Shown here: positions 17,261 through 25,714 of the stretch, piece after piece
How positions within the stretch are numbered: position 1 is the stretch's first letter
How the letters are laid out: each line of letters begins with the position of its first letter
Assembly (NCBI GenBank): GCA_009914555.1
Contig: WNDY01000029.1
Span: forward strand, 1-56,163
Direction: 5' to 3'
Length of the DNA: 56,163 nt
From: Xylophilus sp.
GTDB lineage: Bacteria; Pseudomonadota; Gammaproteobacteria; Burkholderiales; Burkholderiaceae_C
Translations under genes and position numbers: made by a program
Notes under the pieces: model-generated
Told to the model about the DNA's origin: nothing
The model's database searches: none
The model's input: only the letters and a program-made list of their open reading frames with translations

Positions 17261-18217
17261 ATGTCTGCCCGACCGCTCACCTCCGAAGACCTCGCTCCCG
17301 TGGTATCGCCGCCCGCGGAGCATCCGCGCATCGTGCCGCTGGTCATCATCTCGCCCGTGCGCGACGAGGCGAAGTACCTGCGCCTCACGCTCGATGCGAT
17401 CGTGGCGCAGACGGTGCGCCCGGTCGAATGGATCGTCGTGGACGACGGCTCGCGCGACGAGACGCCCGGGATCGTGCGCGAATACGCGGCCCGCCATCCG
17501 TTCATCCGGCTCGTGCCGCGCGGCGACCGGGGCTTCCGCAAGCTCGGCGGCGGCGTCATCGCGGCCTTCGATTTCGGCCGGGAGAACATCGTCCACACGG
17601 ACTGGCAGTGGATCGCCAAGCTCGACGGCGACATGTCGTGCGGCCCGCGCTACATCGAGCGCATGCTCGAGAAGTTCGAAGAGAACCCGCGGCTCGCCGC
17701 CGTCTCGGGCAAGGTCTACCGCTCCGAGGGCGGGCGATTCGTCGAGGAGCACACGGTGCGCGAGCAGGTCGCTGGCCAGTTCAAGCGCTACCGGCGCGCC
17801 GCCTTCGAGGACATCGGCGGCTTCGTCCAGCACCTGGCCTGGGACGGCATCGACGTGCACACCGCCGCCATGAAGGGCTGGCAGACGCTGAGCTTCTACG
17901 ACCGCGAGGCCTGGCTCTGGCACCACCGCATCATGGGCTCGTCCGACCGCAGCATCTACACCGGCCGGCTGCGCTGGGGCCGCGGCAACTGGTACCTGGG
18001 CTACCACCCGCTCTATGCGATCGCCGCGGGCGTGCGCCGCATGCGCGAGAGGCCTTATGTGATCGGCGGGCTGCTGATGATCGCCGGCTACTTCGGCGCG
18101 GCGCTGCGCCGGCTGCCGCGCTACGACAATCCCGAATTCCGCCGCTACCTGCGCGGCTGGCAGAACCGCCGCCTCAAGGACGCGCTGCTGCTGCGCGGCG
18201 AGCGGGACGCGCCGTGA
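17261..18217 (+). CDS. Glycosyltransferase family 2
   Basis: GT-A fold transferase of 318 residues: VIISPVRDEAKYLRLTLDAI, EWIVVDDGSRDETPGI, and AKLDGDMSCGPRYIERML with the metal-binding D-x-D. Middle motifs RRAAFEDIGGF and AWDGIDVHTAAMKGW precede a C-terminal region that may dock on the membrane (YVIGGLLMIAGYFGA). The ATG at 17261 is preferred to upstream TTG codons. It heads a three-gene forward block with the GMC oxidoreductase and the epimerase, suggesting it transfers a sugar made or modified by them. Donor and acceptor unknown. Confidence 0.83.
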   Translation: MSARPLTSEDLAPVVSPPAEHPRIVPLVIISPVRDEAKYLRLTLDAIVAQTVRPVEWIVVDDGSRDETPGIVREYAARHPFIRLVPRGDRGFRKLGGGVIAAFDFGRENIVHTDWQWIAKLDGDMSCGPRYIERMLEKFEENPRLAAVSGKVYRSEGGRFVEEHTVREQVAGQFKRYRRAAFEDIGGFVQHLAWDGIDVHTAAMKGWQTLSFYDREAWLWHHRIMGSSDRSIYTGRLRWGRGNWYLGYHPLYAIAAGVRRMRERPYVIGGLLMIAGYFGAALRRLPRYDNPEFRRYLRGWQNRRLKDALLLRGERDAP

Positions 18218-19884
18218 TCGTCGATGCGGCCACGCTGCCGGCGGGCACGCTGCTGGAGGCCGACCTCTGCATCGCCGGCGCCGGCGCCGCAGGCATCGCG
18301 CTGGCCCTGGCGCTGGCCGACAGCGGCCTGGACGTGATCCTGCTCGAAGCCGGCGGCGAGCACGAGAGCGCCGCCGCGCAGGACTTCTATGCCGGCACCG
18401 TCGCCGACGAGCGCCTGCACAGCCCGACGCACCGCTACCGCCAGCGGCGCTTCGGCGGCAGCACCACGATCTGGGGCGGGCGCTGCATGCCGCTCGATCC
18501 GATCGACTTCGCCCGGCGCGACTGGATACCCGACAGCGGCTGGCCGATCGGCCCGCGGGACCTCGCCGCCTGGTACCCGCCGGCCAACCGGCTCTGCGAG
18601 GCCGGCGACTTCGCCTACACCATCGACGAGGCTTTCGGCGAGGGGGCCCCGCTGCGCCGCCCGCTCGTCGAAGGCTTCGCGAGCGACGCCTTCCGCACCG
18701 ACACGCTCGAGCGTTTCAGCGTGCCGACCGACTTCGCGCGGCGCTGGCGCCGGCCGCTCGCGCGCGCCGAGCGGCTGCGCGTCGTGCTCGGCGCGAGCGC
18801 CGCCGGCCTCGGGCTCGGCGGCAGCGGCCGCCGGCTTGAGACGCTCGACGTGCGCGGGCCCGGCGGCCGTGCGTTCGCGGTGCGCGCGCGCCGCTACGTG
18901 CTGGCCGCCGGCGGCCTGGAGACGCCGCGGCTGCTGCTGGCCAGCCCCGGCGCCAGCGGCCGCGGCGTCGGCAATGCCCACGACGTCGTGGGCCGCTACT
19001 ACATGTGCCACCTGGCCGGCACGATCGGCACCATCGAGATCGCACCCGGCCACCGGGCGTGGCACGGCTACGACGTGGCCGACGACGGCGTCTACTGCCG
19101 CCGCCGCTTCGCGCTCACGGCCGAGGCGCAGCGGCGGCTCGGCACCGTCAACTTCATCGCGCGGCTGCACCATCCGCGCATCACCGACCCGCGCCACCGC
19201 ACCGGCATCCTGTCGCTGCTCTACCTGGCCAAGTCGGTCATCCCCTACGAATACGGCAAGCGGCTGCACGGCGACGAGCGCGCCGGCCCCGCCGGCTGGC
19301 TGGCCCACGTGCGCAATGTCGTGGCCGATGCGCCGGGCACCGCGCGCTTTCTCGCGCATTGGGTTCGCCACCGCACGCTGGCCGAGCGCAAGTTCCCCTC
19401 GGTCATCGTGCATCCGCGCAGCCCGCGCTACAGCCTGGATTTCCATGCCGAGCAGGTGCCGCTGCGCGACAGCCGCGTCACGCTCGGCAGCGGCCGCGAT
19501 GCCCACGGCATGCCGCGGCTGCATGTGGACTGGCGCTATGCGCGCCAGGATGTGGAGACGGTGCAGCGCGCCCTCGGCCGGCTCGCAGCCGACCTGGCGG
19601 CCAGCGGCGCCGGCCGCTTCGACTATGACCCGCAGACCGTGGAGCACGAGATGACCCGCTACGGCGCCTACGGCGGCCACCACATCGGCACCGCGCGCAT
19701 GGGCACCGACCCGCGCACCAGCGTCGTCGATGCGGACTGCCGGCTGCACGAGGTGGACAACCTCTACCTGGCCGGCGCGGCCGTGTTCCCGACCTCCAGC
19801 CAGGCCAATCCCACGCTCACGATCGTGGCGCTCGCGCTGCGGCTGGCCGACCACCTGCGGCGCACGCCGGAGGATGTCCGATGA
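18214..19884 (+). CDS. GMC-family FAD-dependent oxidoreductase
   Basis: 556-residue flavoprotein starting at a GTG that overlaps the glycosyltransferase stop. FAD-binding dinucleotide motif: CIAGAGAAGIALALALA then VILLEAGG. The FAD-contact region is RRFGGSTTIWGGRCMPLDP. The C-terminal GMC domain ends with GGHHIGTARMGTDPRTSVVD (putative active-site His) and LYLAGAAVFPTSSQANPTLT. No signal peptide is seen. In this block, between a GT2 and an NAD epimerase gene, it probably oxidises a sugar or lipid alcohol used for a surface glycoconjugate; the substrate cannot be told from sequence. Confidence 0.82.
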   Translation: MIVDAATLPAGTLLEADLCIAGAGAAGIALALALADSGLDVILLEAGGEHESAAAQDFYAGTVADERLHSPTHRYRQRRFGGSTTIWGGRCMPLDPIDFARRDWIPDSGWPIGPRDLAAWYPPANRLCEAGDFAYTIDEAFGEGAPLRRPLVEGFASDAFRTDTLERFSVPTDFARRWRRPLARAERLRVVLGASAAGLGLGGSGRRLETLDVRGPGGRAFAVRARRYVLAAGGLETPRLLLASPGASGRGVGNAHDVVGRYYMCHLAGTIGTIEIAPGHRAWHGYDVADDGVYCRRRFALTAEAQRRLGTVNFIARLHHPRITDPRHRTGILSLLYLAKSVIPYEYGKRLHGDERAGPAGWLAHVRNVVADAPGTARFLAHWVRHRTLAERKFPSVIVHPRSPRYSLDFHAEQVPLRDSRVTLGSGRDAHGMPRLHVDWRYARQDVETVQRALGRLAADLAASGAGRFDYDPQTVEHEMTRYGAYGGHHIGTARMGTDPRTSVVDADCRLHEVDNLYLAGAAVFPTSSQANPTLTIVALALRLADHLRRTPEDVR

Positions 19885-19937
19885 GCGCCGCCCGGCCGCC
19901 CGAAGGCGCGCGCGCCGCAGTGCGCAGCACGAAGGAC
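19881..19937 (+). repeat. REP-like repeat, copy 1 (overlaps GMC stop and epimerase start)
   Basis: The sequence from the ATGA overlap, through GCGCCGCCCGGCCGCCCG and AAGGCGC, matches the copy at 29824 with few differences over about 38 bases. In both places it begins exactly at the TGA of the upstream gene. The first 19 or so codons of the epimerase frame are written in this repeat. Confidence 0.6.
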
Positions 19938-20933
19938 AGTCCGGTGGGCGCCGAGCGGCAACGGCTCCTGGTGCTGGGCGCCGGCGGCTTCATCGGCCGC
20001 CATGTGGTCGCCGCGCTGCAGGCGAGCGACTGGGCGCGGCCGGTGGCCGCGAGCCGGTCGGGCCGACTCGCGCCGGGCACGCCGCCGGTCGAGGTGCTGC
20101 GCCTCGACGCGCGCGACCCGGATGCGCTGCGCCGGGCCGCCGCGCAGGCCGCAGGCGTGGTGGACTGCACGGCCGCCGGGCCGGCCGGCATCGTCGCGGG
20201 CGCGCAGGCGCTGCAGGCGGCCTGGCAGCACGAGGCCGCGCCGCCGCGGCTCGTCTACCTGAGCTCGATGGCGGTCTACGGCGATGCCGAGGGCCGCGTG
20301 GACGAGACCGCAGCGCGGGTGGCGGCGGAGCCGGCCAGCTACGGCGGCGCGAAGGCCGCGGCCGAGGCGCTGCTGGCCCGGCGCGCCGGAGAGACCGTGG
20401 TGCTGCGCCCGGGCTGCGTCTATGGTGCCGACAGCCCGCAGTGGAGCCTGCGCATCGCCCGGCTGCTGCGCAGCCGCCGCATCGGCGATCTCGGCGCGGG
20501 CGGCGACGGCCTGTGCAACGCGGTCCATGCCGACGACCTCGCACAAGCCGTGCTGGCCGCGCTGCGCGTGCCCGAGGCGGCGGGCCAGGCCTTTAACCTG
20601 TCGCTGCCCGATCCGCCGACCTGGAACGGCTACTTCCTCGCGTTCGCCCGCGCGCTCGGCGCGGTCCCGCTTGCGCGCATCGGCGCGCGCCGCATGGCGT
20701 TCGAGACGCAGGTCGCGGCGCTGCCGCTCAGGCTCGCCGAGCGCGCGGCGCAGCTGCTGCGCCTGCCGGCCGACCGGCTGCCGCCGGCCATCCCGCCGTC
20801 GCTCGCGCGGCTCTGGCGGCAGGAGATCCGGCTGGATGTCTCGCGCGCCGGGCAGGTGCTCGGGCTGCGCTGGACGCCGCTCGCGCAGGGCCTGCGCGAG
20901 ACGGCCGAGGGCATGGCCGGCGGCCCGCCGTGA
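19881..20933 (+). CDS. NAD(P)-dependent epimerase/dehydratase (extended SDR)
   Basis: Sugar-nucleotide-type SDR: the dinucleotide motif is LLVLGAGGFIGRHVV, the catalytic region LVYLSSMAVYGD followed by YGGAKAAAE (Y-x3-K), then VVLRPGCVYG and NAVHADDLAQAVLAAL. From the ATG at 19881 (ATGA overlap) the product is 350 residues, but the first 20 (MSAARPPEGARAAVRSTKDS) are encoded by a dispersed repeat. The true start may be the GTG at 19938 or nearby, just before the Rossmann fold. It ends the GT2-GMC-SDR block; substrate unknown, most likely a nucleotide sugar. Confidence 0.8.
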   Translation: MSAARPPEGARAAVRSTKDSPVGAERQRLLVLGAGGFIGRHVVAALQASDWARPVAASRSGRLAPGTPPVEVLRLDARDPDALRRAAAQAAGVVDCTAAGPAGIVAGAQALQAAWQHEAAPPRLVYLSSMAVYGDAEGRVDETAARVAAEPASYGGAKAAAEALLARRAGETVVLRPGCVYGADSPQWSLRIARLLRSRRIGDLGAGGDGLCNAVHADDLAQAVLAALRVPEAAGQAFNLSLPDPPTWNGYFLAFARALGAVPLARIGARRMAFETQVAALPLRLAERAAQLLRLPADRLPPAIPPSLARLWRQEIRLDVSRAGQVLGLRWTPLAQGLRETAEGMAGGPP

Positions 20934-21026
20934 TCTGCGCCGTCGGCACGCCGCGACCTGCCCCGCGCGCGCCCACGTGCCGCTGCCCGCGCGCCCGTGA
21001 GCCGTTCGACCTGGCGGGAATCCAGA

Positions 21027-21087
21027 GGAGGTATATGCCCCTGACCCGCGAAAGGCATGCACAGTGGCCTTGTCACCCGGGGAGTAT
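21027..21087 (+). repeat. Intergenic 61-bp element E2 (GGGGTAT family)
   Basis: Plan: GGAGGTAT, 7 bases, TGACC, 13 bases, CACA, 15 bases, GGGGAGTAT. CCCTGACC inside pairs with GGTCAGGG starting at the right end. It lies between the convergent epimerase and TonB-like genes, and the TonB-like stop codon is 2 bases from its right end. The core blocks are degenerate; end motifs and spacing fit the family. Confidence 0.55.
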
Positions 21088-21089
21088 GG

Positions 21090-21596
21090 TCAGGGAGAGG
21101 CCTGGCCCTCGGTCAGCGTGTCGAGCTGGAAGCGGCCGCTGCTGTCCCACAGCCAGGTATCGACGTAGGTGACCGGTCCCAGGCGGGTGGCGACGGGGTA
21201 GGGCGCGGCCGCGCGCACCGTGCGCTCAATCTCGGCCACCACTTCGGGCGCATGGCGCGGCGCGCGCAGCCAGTGCAGACGCGAGACGCGGCCGGCGCGG
21301 TCGATGTCCACCTCCAGCGTCCCGATGGCATAGAGCATCGGCGGCAGCACGCCCTTGTAGATGCGGCCGGCGTTCAGGCCGTAGAGATGGGCGGCGGCGT
21401 CCTGGCGGTAGGCGCGCGGCGTGGCCGCGGCCGACTCGCGGGCCGAGCCGCGGCTGGCCGGCGCCAGGCCCGCAACCCGGTCCGCGCCGGGCGCCGCCGC
21501 CGCGGAGGGAGGTGCAGGCGCGGTGCAGCCGGCGCAGAACAGGGCGGCGGCCAGCGCCAGGAGGTGTGCAGCGGTCTTCGTCGTGGTCGTCGTCAT
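21090..21596 (-). CDS. Small lipoprotein with TonB-like C-terminal region
   Basis: 168 residues. The N-terminus is a lipoprotein-type signal (HLLALAAALFCAGC, then a Pro/Ala-rich linker), so it is probably anchored to a membrane in the envelope. The C-terminal 90 residues (LYAIGTLEVDIDRAGRVSRL, then VARAAAPYPV-like and TWLWDSSGRFQLDTLTEGQ) resemble the periplasmic TonB/TolA C-terminal fold by their pattern of a conserved Tyr/Gly start and amphipathic strand end. There is no ExbB/ExbD or receptor gene nearby, so a role in energy transduction is only a possibility. The ATG at 21596 begins the signal peptide. Divergent from putA. Confidence 0.65.
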   Translation of the reverse strand: MTTTTTKTAAHLLALAAALFCAGCTAPAPPSAAAAPGADRVAGLAPASRGSARESAAATPRAYRQDAAAHLYGLNAGRIYKGVLPPMLYAIGTLEVDIDRAGRVSRLHWLRAPRHAPEVVAEIERTVRAAAPYPVATRLGPVTYVDTWLWDSSGRFQLDTLTEGQASP

Positions 21597-21742
21597 GGTT
21601 CTTGCGTCTTGCCGGCATGGCCGGGAGCGATCCGTCATCGCCATGCCCGGCCGGATTCCTCGGCCGACAGCCTGCCACAGCGGCGGCTGCGGCAGGCGCC
21701 GGCGGTGCGCGTGGAGTCTACCGAAGGGGCGGCACCGCGCTG

Positions 21743-21814
21743 GTTGCAATGACCTGACCCATTGTGTACATGGGTCGCAACTAATAGGGCAACTACCGGG
21801 GTGCGATGGTTGCA
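21743..21814 (+). promoter_or_regulatory. put control region with GTTGCA operator-like sites
   Basis: GTTGCA, the operator core bound by the ribbon-helix-helix domain of E. coli PutA, occurs at 21743-21748 and 21809-21814. Reverse-type GCAAC(T) sequences lie near 21777 and 21790. Between them is a perfect inverted repeat GACCCAT/ATGGGTC (7-base spacer) at 21756-21776. Since this PutA keeps its N-terminal DNA-binding domain, autoregulation here is likely. The site reading is direct; function is inferred. Confidence 0.6.
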
Positions 21815-21874
21815 CCTCGTGGGATATTCCTGCCCGAGCCTGGCAGTCATGCATCGGTAAAGGTACGAGTCACT

Positions 21875-24800
21875 GTGGCAACGACGACATTGGGTTTGAA
21901 GGTGGACGAGGGCTTCCGGGAGCGCCTGAAGGCGGCGGCCGACACGGTCGGACGCACGCCGCACTGGTTCATCAAGCAGGCGGTGCTGTCGTGGGTCGAG
22001 CGCGTGGAGCGTGGCGCGATCCCGCCAGAGGCCCTGGGCGCACCGGCGGACGATGGCGAGCACCAGGGCGGTGCGCTGGTGGCCGAAGTTGGTGCAACCC
22101 GAGTGCAACCCTTCCTGGAGTTCGCCCAGTCGGTCGCGCCGCAATCGGTGCTGCGCGCGGCCATCACCGCCGCCTGCCGCCGCGACGAGACCGAATGCCT
22201 GCCTGTGCTGCTCCACCAGGCCCGCCTCGCGCCCGCCCTGGCCGAGCAGACCGGAGAACTGGCCCGTCGCCTGGTGGGCGCCCTGCGCGCACGGCGCGCC
22301 AGCGGCGGCGTGGAAGGCCTGCTGCAGGAGTTCTCGCTCTCCAGCCAGGAAGGCGTGGCGCTGATGTGCCTGGCCGAGGCGCTGCTGCGCATCCCGGACC
22401 GTGCGACGCGCGACGCGCTCATCCGCGACAAGATCAGCCACGGCGACTGGAACGCCCACCTGGGCCAGTCGCCTTCGATGTTCGTCAATGCCACCACCTG
22501 GGGCCTGATGCTCACCGGCAGGCTGGTCGGCACGACCAGCGAGAAGTCGCTGACCTCGGCGCTGACCCGCATGATCGGCAAGGGCGGCGAGCCGCTGATC
22601 CGCAAGGGAGTGGACATGGCCATGCGCCTGATGGGCGAGCAGTTCGTCACCGGCGAGACGATCTCCGAGGCGCTGGCCAACAGCCGCAGGTTCGAGAGCC
22701 GGGGCTTTCGCTACAGCTATGACATGCTCGGCGAGGCGGCCACCACGGCAGCCGACGCGCAGCGCTACTACGACCTCTACGAGCAGGCCATCCACGCCAT
22801 CGGCAAGGCCAGCGCCGGGCGCGGCATCTACGAAGGCCCGGGTATCTCGGTCAAGCTCTCGGCCCTGCACCCGCGCTACGGCCGCCAGCAGCAGGAGCGC
22901 GTCATGGGCGAACTGCTGCCGCGCATGCGCACGCTGGCCCGGCTGGCGCGCAGCTACGACATCGGCCTGAACATTGATGCGGAGGAGGCCGACCGGCTGG
23001 AGATCTCGCTCGACCTGCTGGAAGCCCTCTGCTTCGATCCGGGCCTGAAAGGCTGGAACGGCATCGGCTTCGTGGTCCAGGCCTACCAGAAGCGCGCGCC
23101 CTCCGTGATCGACTACGTGGTCGACCTGGCCCGCCGCAGCCGCCACCGCATCATGGTGCGGCTGGTCAAGGGCGCCTACTGGGACAGCGAGATCAAGCGC
23201 GCCCAGGTCGACGGCCTGGAGGGCTACCCGGTCTACACCCGCAAGGTGCACACCGACGTGTCCTACCTCGCCTGCGCCCGCCGGCTGCTGGCCGCGCCGC
23301 AGGCGGTCTACCCGCAGTTCGCCACGCACAACGCGCACACGCTCGCGGCCATCTACCACTTGGCCGGGCAGAACTACTACCCCGGCCAGTACGAGTTCCA
23401 GTGCCTGCACGGCATGGGCGAGCCGCTGTACGAGCAGGTCACCGGCGCCGTGGCCGACGGCCGGCTCAACCGTCCGTGCCGCATCTACGCCCCGGTCGGC
23501 ACGCACGAGACGCTGCTGGCCTACCTCGTGCGCCGGCTGCTGGAGAACGGGGCCAACACCTCGTTCGTGAACCGGATCGCCGACCCGAAGGTGGACATCG
23601 CCGCCCTGGTCGCCGACCCGGTGGCCGAGGCCGAGCGGATCGTGCCGGTGGGCGCGCCGCACCCGCGCATCCCGCTGCCGGTGGACCTGTACCGCGACGA
23701 ATCCGGCCGGGGCCGCGCCAACTCGGCCGGGCTGGATCTCTCCAGCGAGCAGCGCCTGGCCTCCCTCTCGGCCGCGCTGCTGGGCAGCACGGCGTCGTCG
23801 TGGCAGGCCGCGCCGCTGATCGACGGCGCGCCGGTGGCCGATGCCGCATCGCGCGCCGAGCCGGTGCGCAACCCGGCCGACCGCCGCGACATCGTGGGCC
23901 ACGTGGTGCCGGCCACCGCCGCCGAAGTGCAGCAGGCCCTGGCCCAGGCCGTGGCCGCCGCGCCGATCTGGCAGGCCACGCCGGCGGCGGAGCGCGCCGC
24001 CTGCCTGCAGCGCGCCGCCGATGCGCTCGAAGCGCAGATGCAGCTGCTGCTGGGCCTGATCGTGCGCGAGGCCGGCAAGACGCTGGCCAATGCGATCGCC
24101 GAGGTGCGCGAGGCCGTGGACTTCCTGCGCTACTACGGCGCCCAGGCGGCCGCCGAGCTGTCGAACGACACCCACCGCCCGCTGGGCCCGGTGGTCTGCA
24201 TCAGCCCCTGGAACTTCCCGCTCGCGATCTTCACCGGCCAGGTGGCCGCGGCGCTGGCCGCCGGCAACACCGTGCTGGCCAAGCCGGCCGAGCAGACGCC
24301 GCTGATCGCCGCCGTGGCCGTGCGCATCCTGCACGCCGCCGGCGTCCCGGCCGGCGCGCTGCAGCTGCTGCCGGGCGACGGCGGCACGGTGGGCGCGGCG
24401 CTGGCGGCCGATGCCCGGGTGCGCGGCGTGATGTTCACCGGCTCGACCGACGTGGCCCGCGGCATCGCCCGCACCCTGGCCGACCGGCTGGACGACCGCG
24501 GACACACCATCCCGCTGGTGGCCGAGACCGGCGGCCAGAACGCCATGGTCGTGGACTCGTCCGCCCTGCCCGAGCAGGTGGTCATGGACGTGCTGAACTC
24601 GGCCTTCGACTCCGCCGGCCAGCGCTGCTCCGCGCTGCGCGTGCTGTGCCTGCAGGAAGAGATCGCCGACCGCGTGCTCGGCATGCTGCGCGGCGCGCTG
24701 CACGAACTCTCGGTCGGCAGCCCGGACCTGTTTTCGGTGGACGTCGGCCCGGTCATCGACGCCGAGGCGCGCGACGCCGTCGAACGCCACGTGGCCGCCT

Positions 24801-25681
24801 TCGCAGCCGCCGGCCGGCGCGTGGAGCGGCTGGCGCTGCCGCCCGCGGCCGCCCACGGCACCTTCGTGGCGCCGGCCATCATCGAGATCGACGACGTGGC
24901 CGAACTCCAGCGCGAGGTGTTCGGCCCGGTGCTGCACGTGGTGCGCTACCGGCGCGAGGACATCGACGTGCTGATCGACGCGATCAACGCCACCGGCTAC
25001 GGCCTGACCTTCGGCCTGCACACCCGCATCGACGAGACCATCGCCCGCGTGGTGCCGCGCATCCGTGCCGGCAACGTCTACGTCAACCGCAACATCGTCG
25101 GCGCCGTGGTCGGCGTGCAGCCCTTCGGCGGCGAGGGCCTGTCGGGCACCGGCCCCAAGGCCGGCGGCCCGCTGTACCTGCACCGCCTGCTGGCCACCGG
25201 CCCGGCGCCCGGGCAGACGCAGCTGCTGCCCGGCCCGACCGGCGAACGCAATGCCTACACGGTGCGCCCGCGCGGCACGGTGCTCTGCATCGCCGCCACG
25301 CCCGCCGGCGCCGCGGCGCAGTGGGATGCCGTGCAGGCCGCCGGCGCCAGCGCGCTGTGGGCCGACACGCCCGCCGCCCGCGCCCTGGTGGCCGCATTGC
25401 CGGCGGGGCCGCGCGCGGCGCATGCCTTCGTCCCGGCAGAATCGGCGCCCGACGCCGAGATCGCGGCCGTCCTCTTCGAAGGCGACGGCGATGCACTGCG
25501 CCAGTTGAACCAGCGCCTGGCGCGCCGCGACGGGCCGATCCTGCAGGCGCAGGGCCTGTCGCCGCACGACATCGCCGCCGGGCGCGTGCGCTATGCCGCC
25601 GAACGCCTGGTGCTGGAGTCTTCCGTCAGCACCAATACCGCAGCCGCAGGCGGCAACGCCTCCCTGATGACCATCGGCTGA
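21875..25681 (+). CDS. putA: Trifunctional proline utilisation protein PutA
   Basis: Bifunctional enzyme and repressor, 1268 residues, oxidising proline to glutamate: FAD proline dehydrogenase plus NAD L-glutamate-gamma-semialdehyde dehydrogenase. Residues 1-45 (TTTLGLKVDEGFRERLKAAA, then TPHWFIKQAVLSWVE) form a ribbon-helix-helix DNA-binding domain. The PRODH barrel shows GISVKLSALHPRYGR (about 322), NIDAEEADRLE and VRLVKGAYWDSE (about 428). The aldehyde dehydrogenase part has SPWNFPLAIFTGQVAAAL, ETGGQNAMVVD and the catalytic Cys918 in AGQRCSALRVL. A C-terminal tail of about 150 residues follows. GTG at 21875 is chosen because the family starts MATTTLG; an ATG at 21806 would overlap an operator. 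Only 33 bp separate it from livK. Confidence 0.95.
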   Translation: MATTTLGLKVDEGFRERLKAAADTVGRTPHWFIKQAVLSWVERVERGAIPPEALGAPADDGEHQGGALVAEVGATRVQPFLEFAQSVAPQSVLRAAITAACRRDETECLPVLLHQARLAPALAEQTGELARRLVGALRARRASGGVEGLLQEFSLSSQEGVALMCLAEALLRIPDRATRDALIRDKISHGDWNAHLGQSPSMFVNATTWGLMLTGRLVGTTSEKSLTSALTRMIGKGGEPLIRKGVDMAMRLMGEQFVTGETISEALANSRRFESRGFRYSYDMLGEAATTAADAQRYYDLYEQAIHAIGKASAGRGIYEGPGISVKLSALHPRYGRQQQERVMGELLPRMRTLARLARSYDIGLNIDAEEADRLEISLDLLEALCFDPGLKGWNGIGFVVQAYQKRAPSVIDYVVDLARRSRHRIMVRLVKGAYWDSEIKRAQVDGLEGYPVYTRKVHTDVSYLACARRLLAAPQAVYPQFATHNAHTLAAIYHLAGQNYYPGQYEFQCLHGMGEPLYEQVTGAVADGRLNRPCRIYAPVGTHETLLAYLVRRLLENGANTSFVNRIADPKVDIAALVADPVAEAERIVPVGAPHPRIPLPVDLYRDESGRGRANSAGLDLSSEQRLASLSAALLGSTASSWQAAPLIDGAPVADAASRAEPVRNPADRRDIVGHVVPATAAEVQQALAQAVAAAPIWQATPAAERAACLQRAADALEAQMQLLLGLIVREAGKTLANAIAEVREAVDFLRYYGAQAAAELSNDTHRPLGPVVCISPWNFPLAIFTGQVAAALAAGNTVLAKPAEQTPLIAAVAVRILHAAGVPAGALQLLPGDGGTVGAALAADARVRGVMFTGSTDVARGIARTLADRLDDRGHTIPLVAETGGQNAMVVDSSALPEQVVMDVLNSAFDSAGQRCSALRVLCLQEEIADRVLGMLRGALHELSVGSPDLFSVDVGPVIDAEARDAVERHVAAFAAAGRRVERLALPPAAAHGTFVAPAIIEIDDVAELQREVFGPVLHVVRYRREDIDVLIDAINATGYGLTFGLHTRIDETIARVVPRIRAGNVYVNRNIVGAVVGVQPFGGEGLSGTGPKAGGPLYLHRLLATGPAPGQTQLLPGPTGERNAYTVRPRGTVLCIAATPAGAAAQWDAVQAAGASALWADTPAARALVAALPAGPRAAHAFVPAESAPDAEIAAVLFEGDGDALRQLNQRLARRDGPILQAQGLSPHDIAAGRVRYAAERLVLESSVSTNTAAAGGNASLMTIG
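22093..22109 (+). promoter_or_regulatory. Pair of TGCAAC (inverted GTTGCA) sites inside putA
   Basis: TGCAAC occurs at 22093-22098 and 22104-22109, both in the same orientation and 11 bp apart (about one helical turn), within the codons for GATRVQP in the linker after the DNA-binding domain. They match the operator core found upstream and could be internal binding sites, or could simply be coding constraint. Confidence 0.35.
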
Positions 25682-25714
25682 AATTTTTTTCCACCAACGA
25701 GGAGTCCGCAAAAA

